The position numbers and the translations under genes are program-made. Positions 13,864 through 20,088 of a stretch of 20,088 nucleotides of DNA are shown piece by piece. Positions within the stretch are counted from its first letter, which is position 1. Each line of letters begins with the position of its first letter. The notes under the pieces were generated by a model that was not told the origin of the DNA, made no database searches, and saw nothing but the letters and a program-made list of their open reading frames with translations. The stretch is from a virus, in IMG/VR virus record IMGVR_UViG_3300030331_002953, positions 1 through 20,088 of that record. One strand, written 5' to 3'.

Positions 13864-15836
13864 TAAGAATTTTCCTTACTATGATGAAGAATTGCTGATG
13901 GGTATAATTCAAGGTTATGTTCACTAGAAATTGACAAAACTTCAGTTAAGGTTTGTAAATTTTCTATTTCTTTAAAATCTTTTACACATGATTCCATAGT
14001 TTCTGTCCAAGATTCTTTACTTTCAGAGCAAACTATAGATTCACAAAGATCAGCAACCATTTGCTCTTGGCTATCAGAAAGCTCCTCAGACTTTATATTT
14101 TCTAGCATTGTAGCCTTTGCTGAATTTATAAATTCATCTATTTCATAAATAGTTTTTTGAATATTATTCCTGGAATACTGAGCATTTACAATTGGAACTT
14201 CAGTAGTACCCTCTGGCCTTCCACCTTCTCTTGGTGTCTTTGGGCCACCTCCTATATTAGCCTCTACCATAGGAACTCCACCAACTAATGGGTTGTAATA
14301 GCCCTCTTTTCTCTCATCAACAAAATCTTTTTGTGCTGGCGATATTTTATCTGCTTCTGGGAATCTTCCATTGTGGAACATTTCCATACCCTGCTGTGGA
14401 GTCAATATACCAAGCTCCATCAAACGAGTTGAAACTCTCATTAACTGAGCTTCATCTCTCATATCAATGTCTTTCATTTTTACTTCTGGAAAAGACCTCA
14501 AACCTAATTGTTTTGATACTCTTTTTATTTCTCTCTGTAAAAAATCATTAAGAAATCCACTTCTAGCTTCTTTTAACCTATCAATAAATATTTGGGCTTT
14601 AACTTGTGTTGAACTATACTTTTCTTCGCCAACCACTATGTTTTGTAACCCTTGCTTGATATCTTCATTTAATATCTTATACTTATCTGGACCCAAAACT
14701 CTATTTAACTCAGGTATTACAAACTCAGCTTTTGTTGTATAATCAGATACTAAAACTCTGCCAACGCTTTCGTTTTTAAATAGGTTTTGCATCGCTGCAA
14801 GGTTATTTGCATTTATTCCTCCCTTGTCAGGATCTGCACCCATTGTGATAAGAAGTATTACATTCTCAACTGTCCTCGTGATCGCTTGATCCATTTTTTT
14901 CAACTCCATCTTTGCGTTTATGTCTTCCAGCACTGGAAACCCAAAAGGCACGGCAAATGGTTCGTAGTCTTGCTTCTTATAGAAAGAAAAGGATAACCTC
15001 TGAGCATCTAATTGTATTTTAAGACCTTTTGAAGTGTAACCTCCATCTATAATAGCTTTTTGAGTATCAGCATCTAAACTATTAAAAAGCTCTACATCTT
15101 CCTCTGTTTGTGGGTTTTGTAGTCTGGCTAGCTCATATTCAGATAAAACTTTTTCATAAGCACCTACAGAAAAAGTAGTAGCTCTTTTTGCCACTATATC
15201 ATATGGATTAAGGAGTATGTATCTGATAGGTATTTTGTTTTGAGACGGATTTATAGACCCTACTTGATTCATAAGTCTGGCATAGTCGTCAGCTTTGAAT
15301 CTGCCATCAACCCTATATAAAAATACATTCCCGCTCCTATAATACTCTCTGAAGTACTGATCTTTAATTGATACTATATTTATTCTTTTAAACCATTCAT
15401 TAAAAAACTCTCTACTTTTTTTTGTGCCACCCTCTAAATATATATCTGTATTTGTAAACTCAGACATTATATCTATTGCATTCCTAAAAACAGCCACATT
15501 AGCGTAGGCTTTCTGGCATAGTTCTATGGTGTCTCTTACATCTACGCCATCAGAAGCGTAGTCATAAGGCAAAAGACCCATATCAATGCTTGAAAATCTA
15601 TTTTTTAAATTTACAAATGCGGATCTGTTTTTTCTAGTGCCTGTAAAACTGCTTGTGCTACTAGATTGCCTCCTGGCTTTAGAGATGTCTTTAAATGACG
15701 CATCGGATGTATAAAATGGATTTCCTAGTAAATCAGGCTGAACTTCTCCATTTTTACCAATCGGCACATAAGTTTCAGTTTTTTTATTAAATTTATCCCA
15801 GTAGGTAGAACGTTTTGTATATTTTCTTTTAGCCAT
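13863..15836 (-). CDS. Portal protein
   Basis: This 657-residue protein fits the portal by length, order (terminase, portal, protease) and content. After a basic Ser-rich N-terminus, residues about 85-150 carry YDYASDGVDVRDTIELCQKAYANVAVFRNAIDIM and YREYYRSGNVFLYRVDGRF-type segments (about 162-180), as in the wing of phage portals. The middle has VILLITMGADPDKGG and YTTKAEFVIPELNRVL, and KAQIFIDRLKEARSGFLNDFLQREIKRVSKQLG at about 430-465 corresponds to the helical stem-crown part. A Gly/Pro-rich linker at about 528-550 leads to an acidic helical tail of roughly 100 residues with three cysteines. The ATG at 15836 is the only option in frame because a TGA lies just upstream. Confidence 0.87.
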   Translation of the reverse strand: MAKRKYTKRSTYWDKFNKKTETYVPIGKNGEVQPDLLGNPFYTSDASFKDISKARRQSSSTSSFTGTRKNRSAFVNLKNRFSSIDMGLLPYDYASDGVDVRDTIELCQKAYANVAVFRNAIDIMSEFTNTDIYLEGGTKKSREFFNEWFKRINIVSIKDQYFREYYRSGNVFLYRVDGRFKADDYARLMNQVGSINPSQNKIPIRYILLNPYDIVAKRATTFSVGAYEKVLSEYELARLQNPQTEEDVELFNSLDADTQKAIIDGGYTSKGLKIQLDAQRLSFSFYKKQDYEPFAVPFGFPVLEDINAKMELKKMDQAITRTVENVILLITMGADPDKGGINANNLAAMQNLFKNESVGRVLVSDYTTKAEFVIPELNRVLGPDKYKILNEDIKQGLQNIVVGEEKYSSTQVKAQIFIDRLKEARSGFLNDFLQREIKRVSKQLGLRSFPEVKMKDIDMRDEAQLMRVSTRLMELGILTPQQGMEMFHNGRFPEADKISPAQKDFVDERKEGYYNPLVGGVPMVEANIGGGPKTPREGGRPEGTTEVPIVNAQYSRNNIQKTIYEIDEFINSAKATMLENIKSEELSDSQEQMVADLCESIVCSESKESWTETMESCVKDFKEIENLQTLTEVLSISSEHNLELYPSAILHHSKENS

Positions 15837-15837
15837 G

Positions 15838-15849
15838 TCAGTAATTCAT
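15838..15849 (-). promoter_or_regulatory. Three-codon leader ORF (MNY) before the portal
   Basis: GGAG (15859-15856) is six bases from an ATG at 15849, which opens ATG AAT TAC TGA. The stop ends one base before the portal ATG (15836). The same GGAG is 19 bases from the portal start, too far for good initiation. Ribosomes would fit the mini-ORF better and could reinitiate at the portal. No conservation can be judged here. Confidence 0.4.
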
Positions 15850-15859
15850 ATTACACTCC

Positions 15860-15886
15860 AAAGTTAACTTTCAACTTTTAAAAGTT
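15860..15886. repeat. Two adjacent perfect palindromes in the terminase-portal gap
   Basis: AAAGTTAACTTT (15860-15871) and AACTTTTAAAAGTT (15873-15886) are perfect palindromes of 12 and 14 bases separated by one base. They share AACTTT/AAAGTT arms, so several alternative foldings exist. The second overlaps the terminase stop codon (15885-15887). They may bind a dimeric protein or form an RNA element controlling the portal leader. Confidence 0.55.
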
Positions 15887-17750
15887 AAGAAATAAACATT
15901 GGTGTGAAAGTTTGTTGACCATAATTTCCTTCGAACGCTTCCATGTCATAAAAAACATTCATCATCCAATTAGCAAGCACTAAAGCTGAATACGAGTCCT
16001 TCCTGGCCTTATCAGCTCCTTTTTGTTTTCTTAAATTTGGCGGTAAATCAAAACTTTGAGTTCCCTGAACAGAGGTTGTTACTTGTATCAAAGCGCATTG
16101 GACCTTTATTAAATCCATCATGTCTTTTTGATGCTCAACCAAGTCAATCATTCTCGCCCCAGGTGAGCCACTAGTATTTGAGTCATTTCTTATAAACTTT
16201 AAATTTTTTATAGGAACTCTAGACTTTCTCTGGATATTGTAATCATCATTCATGGCTGCTCCAGCGAAAAATATTTTTTTATGATCAAAAGCTGACTGCA
16301 AAGACTCATTAGCTGCCCTGATCCACTGAGAGCTTGGTTTTCTTAAAAACACATATCTTCTTGAACTTTTATTGTATTGATTTTTTACTCTTCTTAAATT
16401 CTTTTCATAATCTGCAACCTTATCTAGATCAGCCTCTATAGTATCTAACCTTAAATTAAGATCTTTAAATATAGTGCTTTCATTGCATGAGTTCATAAAC
16501 TGAACACCACCATTATAGTCGCCCACTACCGCTACAATATTGAAATGAGTCATAAGATAAGCCATGTACCTTATGTGTGTTTTTAGATTAGCTCCAGACA
16601 TGGCGTAACTATGAACAATAGTACCCTTCTTTAAGTCTTTGTTTAATTTAAGCAATAATATAGCGAAATCGTCAGAGCTTTCACTTTCTGACCAAGATGG
16701 GTCAAAAGCTAAAATATATTCATCATTATGATTACCTACTACCTCAACAGATTGACCCTCGCCATCAGGTATGGTGCATTCTGCCATTTTGCTAACTTTA
16801 AAATATCCAGAGCTATCATCTGTAAACACAGCGCCAAACTCTCGATCAAACTGAGAATCGCTCATCGTAGCTCGTGATTGATTTATAAGGTTTTGATCAT
16901 ATAGCTGTTCTGGAGCGCAATCATAGCTAAAGTGCATAATCGTCCTATGCGCTCCGTCCTGTGTGTTCTTATTTAAAATTAAATTTTCATATTGCTGATA
17001 AAGTTTATATAAATATTCAAATTTGTAAGAAGCGGAAGACAATCCTATAATTTTGTTATTAGGCCAGATTTTTCTTTCATCCTCAGTCATCTTGCCTTGT
17101 TTAATCATCTCTGTTTCCAAATCATAAACTTCTTGTCTCTCTGTTGGATTATCAACCACAGATAGGAATGGCATAATCACTTCATTAAATATTTTTTCAG
17201 GCATTAACAAAAGCTCATCTATAATCATTCGTTGAAAACGGAAGCCTCTAAGTTTTTCACCGTCTCCAAGAGGTAAAGCTCTTATACTGCTTCTACCTAT
17301 TTCCATAACCCATTCATCATTCATTTTAGATGTCCTTGTTATACATTGAGAAAAGAATGTGGCCTTAGGGCTTTTAGCAATATCTTCTATCTTCTTAAAT
17401 ATCATTTTAGATTGTCTAAATGATTTAGATAAAATGCCTATCTGCACCCCTTGATTTAAAATGCCGTCTAAGAGCGCGAAAATAGCCGTAGAGAAGCTTT
17501 TAGACATTCCACGGCTCCATATGCCCAAAAAGTAATCAGACTCCATCATCGCCTTTATAGCCATATGCTGAAAGGGAAAGAGTTTTACCCCAGTAAACAA
17601 CTCTGTAGCGAAAGACGGGTTTTCTCTTAGGAACTTATAAAGCAAAATCTTTGCTTCATTCTCATCCAAAAACCCCTCTTTTTCTACCAGCTGTTGGTTT
17701 ATATCTTTGTACTCTCTTCTTAACTTTTGTACTCCTGTTTCCCAAGCCAT
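15885..17750 (-). CDS. terL: Terminase large subunit
   Basis: This 621-residue protein is the packaging motor, an ATPase-nuclease that docks on the portal. The ATPase domain has a Walker-A-like WSRGMSKS (residues 78-85, K84) and a Walker B MIIDEL (D178, E179). The nuclease domain has the RNase-H-like acidic triad: ILAFDPSW (D360), AVVGDYNGG (D421) and KDSYSALVLANWM (D575). The length is within the usual 450-700 residues. The ATG at 17750 is followed by helical sequence up to the SRGMSKS motif; a weak AAAAG is next to it. Its first 89 bases overlap the nuclease gene in another frame, so start and coupling are notable. Function is confident; the exact start less so. Confidence 0.92.
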   Translation of the reverse strand: MAWETGVQKLRREYKDINQQLVEKEGFLDENEAKILLYKFLRENPSFATELFTGVKLFPFQHMAIKAMMESDYFLGIWSRGMSKSFSTAIFALLDGILNQGVQIGILSKSFRQSKMIFKKIEDIAKSPKATFFSQCITRTSKMNDEWVMEIGRSSIRALPLGDGEKLRGFRFQRMIIDELLLMPEKIFNEVIMPFLSVVDNPTERQEVYDLETEMIKQGKMTEDERKIWPNNKIIGLSSASYKFEYLYKLYQQYENLILNKNTQDGAHRTIMHFSYDCAPEQLYDQNLINQSRATMSDSQFDREFGAVFTDDSSGYFKVSKMAECTIPDGEGQSVEVVGNHNDEYILAFDPSWSESESSDDFAILLLKLNKDLKKGTIVHSYAMSGANLKTHIRYMAYLMTHFNIVAVVGDYNGGVQFMNSCNESTIFKDLNLRLDTIEADLDKVADYEKNLRRVKNQYNKSSRRYVFLRKPSSQWIRAANESLQSAFDHKKIFFAGAAMNDDYNIQRKSRVPIKNLKFIRNDSNTSGSPGARMIDLVEHQKDMMDLIKVQCALIQVTTSVQGTQSFDLPPNLRKQKGADKARKDSYSALVLANWMMNVFYDMEAFEGNYGQQTFTPMFIS

Positions 17751-18666
17751 CTTTTATAATATGTTTATTCCAAAAATATTGAACATCTACTGACCAAAGA
17801 TCTGATCCTAGTATTAACAGTTTAGGTATTATAAACTCACTGTCTTTTCTAGATCCACTAAACACAAATTGACAACAATCTGAATACTCAGCTTGTATCT
17901 CTCTCATTTGATGGAACACATAGTCCAATTTAAATTTTTTAAATCCTTTTTTATTCTCATCCTCCATCTTATCGAAGGCAGTCTCAACCACTATAAACAA
18001 AAAGCAGCCTAAACTTTTACATCTTTCTAACTCTTTTACGAATCTATTGTAGCCGTTTGTAACGGTAGAGCAAAAATCCTGGTAGGACTTACGATCTACA
18101 AATGTATATGAATAATCGTCTCCCATAACACCGTAGTCTCCAACGTCTAATTTCAAAACTCTACTATTTTTGAAATTTAACGGTTGCTGTTCTCTTGTGT
18201 CTATAAGTATGCGGGTTGCTGTAAAATCATTATAAAATTCAGCTGGTAGCTGCCGTGACAGCATCGGCTTTAAACCAGCCGCTTCACAGGCTTGGCTATA
18301 GCTGCCGAAAAGTCTTTTACAAGTGTCTACGTCTGGTAGACCTGCGGTCTTTAAATAAATATCGGGCGGAGCTGCTATTAGCTCCTTTTCTTTCTGTCTA
18401 TCTTTTAAAATATCTATAATGAATTTTTTTACTTCCGCTTTCTTAGCAGTATCGCACCACTTAACCATATTTTCGTTGTTAAGAAAATATGTGCTAAAAT
18501 ACTGCTTATAGTTTTTAAATTGTATGAGTTCTCCAGTAAGTTTATCTTTCCTAGCGTAATTCTTGACGTAGTAGTCTCCAAGAACCATGTCATGCTTTTT
18601 TATATGTGCATGTAAGCTTCTTAAAAAAGTAAAGTCTTCTCCACACTCTTTACATTTAAACGACAT
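17662..18666 (-). CDS. C2H2 zinc-finger plus ERCC4-type nuclease between terminase genes
   Basis: This 334-residue protein has three recognisable parts. Residues 5-25 are a C2H2 finger (C5-x2-C8-x12-H21-x3-H25). Residues about 120-134 (FGSYSQACEAAGLKP) resemble the homing-endonuclease-associated repeat. Residues 151-260 carry ILIDTREQ (D156), DVGDYGV (G176, D177) and VDRKSYQD (D191-R-K-x3-D197), the XPF/ERCC4 nuclease signature GDxnERKx3D with Asp in place of the first Glu. The C-terminus is strongly basic. The gene overlaps the upstream gene by 11 bases and the terminase by 89. A free-standing homing endonuclease or a packaging-associated nuclease (as HNH proteins are near some terminases) are both possible; nuclease activity is likely. 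Confidence 0.8.
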   Translation of the reverse strand: MSFKCKECGEDFTFLRSLHAHIKKHDMVLGDYYVKNYARKDKLTGELIQFKNYKQYFSTYFLNNENMVKWCDTAKKAEVKKFIIDILKDRQKEKELIAAPPDIYLKTAGLPDVDTCKRLFGSYSQACEAAGLKPMLSRQLPAEFYNDFTATRILIDTREQQPLNFKNSRVLKLDVGDYGVMGDDYSYTFVDRKSYQDFCSTVTNGYNRFVKELERCKSLGCFLFIVVETAFDKMEDENKKGFKKFKLDYVFHQMREIQAEYSDCCQFVFSGSRKDSEFIIPKLLILGSDLWSVDVQYFWNKHIIKDGLGNRSTKVKKRVQRYKPTAGRKRGVFG

Positions 18667-19708
18667 CTTCTTGTGATATTCCTAATACTCTAGCTTTCCA
18701 TTCAGCCATACCCTCTAAGCGTTCAGCTTCTTTCTTGATTGATTGCTTTTGCATCTCTGCAATCCGAACCATGGTCTTCCTCTCCTCCTCCTCTTGAAAC
18801 AATTGAACTATAGACAAAAAAGATGCATTCTCTTTTTGATTTTTCTTCATTCGCTCCGCTCTGTCACCTTGGAGCTTCTTTGTAAGGTTCTCTATTCTGC
18901 TTTCGCACTGATGATACTCTCCAGACTTAGCTTTTATAATTTCTGCAAGTCTGACGCTCATTTCTGTCTGATCATCGGCGATATCAAACATATCATTCAG
19001 TTTGTTCAGGTGTGAGCTTACAACCTCCAGGTTTATAACCTCCTTGCACACATTGAGATACAAATTTATCTCGTCTGCTGTTAAATCTGGTTTATCCCAA
19101 GTAAGTCTTATAAATTCATGCTCAAAAAGGTTCCTGTCTTCTTGATTTAAATAATTATTAATAATTTTTAAAAATCTTGAGTTACTCAGATTGACCCCTA
19201 ATCTTTCAACGCAAACTTGCTTTTGTCTGTTCAATTTTGTATCATCTAGGTTCAAGCCAGTAGCATCATTGATTTTTTTGATGATTCGACTCGGAGACTT
19301 AGGTGAAATGTATGAACTTAGAGCAGCACCGTCTTGAGAAGGAATTATGTCTGGATTTACTTCTCTAATGAAAGCCAAAACCGTCCTTTGTTCATTACTA
19401 AGAGATTTTACATTTTTTTCAGGGAAAATTATTTTAGCTATCTCCAAAGACGACAAACCACTTTCTGCTTGCTCTAAAATAAAATCTTTTTGCTGTTGTG
19501 TTAATTCTATGTTCTCAGTCCTGGAAGTTGCTGTAGTTCTGAAATTTATTGAGTTTTCTACTAAAAATTTTCGCACAGCCCTACCCTCCTTAGATCTTCC
19601 GTCTAATTTGTCATCTTCAAAGCACTGACGAGTCAAATCTATCAGGCTTGTTATTTTTGCAGCATTTTCTCTTAAAAACTGCTTTTGTTCTTCGCTAAGG
19701 TCCATCAT
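18656..19708 (-). CDS. Probable terminase small subunit with duplicated HTH-like module
   Basis: This 350-residue protein lies two genes before the large terminase. Residues 4-52 and 69-117 are a gap-free duplication at a constant 65-residue offset: L, Q, K, F, E, A, S, F, S, E, R, V, F and E coincide (for example L4/L69, K9/K74, F30/F95, R43/R108, E51/E116). The module L(S/T)xxQKxF...SLxxI has the look of a helix-turn-helix, which would suit site recognition on phage DNA. A helical middle follows and the C-terminus (about 255-340) is a Glu/Lys/Met coiled coil, usable for ring assembly. It is longer than typical small terminases (about 150-200 residues), so the call rests on position and architecture. 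The ATG at 19708 overlaps the preceding gene by 14 bases. Confidence 0.55.
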   Translation of the reverse strand: MMDLSEEQKQFLRENAAKITSLIDLTRQCFEDDKLDGRSKEGRAVRKFLVENSINFRTTATSRTENIELTQQQKDFILEQAESGLSSLEIAKIIFPEKNVKSLSNEQRTVLAFIREVNPDIIPSQDGAALSSYISPKSPSRIIKKINDATGLNLDDTKLNRQKQVCVERLGVNLSNSRFLKIINNYLNQEDRNLFEHEFIRLTWDKPDLTADEINLYLNVCKEVINLEVVSSHLNKLNDMFDIADDQTEMSVRLAEIIKAKSGEYHQCESRIENLTKKLQGDRAERMKKNQKENASFLSIVQLFQEEEERKTMVRIAEMQKQSIKKEAERLEGMAEWKARVLGISQEDVV

Positions 19709-20088
19709 TTATAATATCGCTCTCTCTTAATATTTCCATGGCTACCTGTAAGAACTTCTTTTTTAGGTTTTTAACTTGTCGATATCCTAACTTGTTTTTT
19801 TGGGGTGATATTTTATATCCCATGAACTTAGCTACATCTTCTTCTGTCTTTTTTTCAAAATACAGCATGCGATAAGCTACATAATGAATTGATGATAACC
19901 TGGACTTCATCTTGCCATCAAGTAGCTCTAAAGACCTTTGAAAATCAAAATCATCATCTTGTTTGCTATGTACTTCTTTGCTGAAATCTTCAAGAGACAA
20001 AGGTATTTTTATTTCTAACCCTATCTTTTTTGATTTTGCCCACTTTGAGCAAACTGGACACTTTTCTTGATCATGGTCATCCAAATGA
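19695..20088 (-). CDS. Partial HTH protein with a CxxC knuckle (N-terminus off window)
   Basis: The frame stays open to the right edge (His and Leu codons precede the region), so the start probably lies outside; a TTG at 20084 or none in the window may be used. The 129 or more residues begin DDHDQEKCPVCSKW, a single CxxC that could be half of a zinc ribbon, then an acidic segment and, over the last 70 residues, AYRMLYFEKKTEEDVAKFMGYK followed by LGYRQVKNLKKKFLQVAMEIL. That layout resembles a sigma-70 region-4-type or similar HTH. It overlaps the next gene by 14 bases. It could be a transcriptional regulator or another packaging protein. Confidence 0.55.
   Translation of the reverse strand, partial: HLDDHDQEKCPVCSKWAKSKKIGLEIKIPLSLEDFSKEVHSKQDDDFDFQRSLELLDGKMKSRLSSIHYVAYRMLYFEKKTEEDVAKFMGYKISPQKNKLGYRQVKNLKKKFLQVAMEILRESDIINDGP

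Noticed and set aside
14288-14996. Plus-strand frames of 69-91 residues opposite the portal gene
   Set aside because: They are antisense to the portal, mutually overlapping and without start signals.
1-20088. tRNA genes, integrase, attachment sites, CRISPR arrays or insertion sequences
   Set aside because: Gene-free gaps are all under 100 bases and are accounted for; no cloverleaf, recombinase motif or regular repeat-spacer pattern was seen.

Overview
The window is about 20 kb of an AT-rich tailed bacteriophage (Caudoviricetes) genome covering the DNA-packaging, head, neck and tail modules. I see no tRNA, rRNA, CRISPR array, insertion sequence or integrase. The AT-rich sequence, the run of otherwise unfamiliar virion proteins and a tape-measure protein carrying repeated IPNF motifs suggest an uncultivated, probably aquatic or marine, virulent phage. 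The tail genes look more like a long non-contractile tail (tube protein, two chaperone-like proteins, tape measure, no sheath seen), but neither host nor tail type can be fixed from the sequence. There is no gene-free stretch longer than about 300 bases; the longest gap is 92 bases (10448-10539) and holds a terminator.

Layout. (1) Right block, minus strand, read from 20088 down to 9514: a partial HTH/zinc-knuckle protein, a probable small terminase with a gap-free 65-residue-offset internal duplication, a zinc-finger/ERCC4-type nuclease, the large terminase, portal, a prohead protease with a nested scaffold start, a putative decoration protein, the major capsid protein followed by a strong terminator, a small conserved protein and a connector-like protein. 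(2) Middle block, plus strand, 6141-9474: three neck/tail-completion candidates, the major tail tube protein with an EF-hand-like calcium loop, a terminator, and a 76-residue lysine-rich protein. (3) Left block, minus strand, 6095 down to 1: a small unknown protein, two chaperone-like proteins and the tape measure, which runs off the left edge.

Read along the minus strand, the gene order is the familiar packaging-head-neck-tail order, except that the neck-to-tail-tube segment is turned round. It meets the right block at a bidirectional terminator (about 9487-9515) and leaves the left block at a 45-base divergent promoter region (6096-6140).

How the genes work together: the terminases and the ERCC4 nuclease process and package DNA through the portal; protease and scaffold assemble and mature the capsid; connector and neck proteins close the head; tube, chaperones and tape measure build the tail. 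The most unusual items are the nuclease-like cassette inside the tape measure bounded by IPNF motifs, the ERCC4 nuclease between the terminase genes, and the inverted neck-tail segment.
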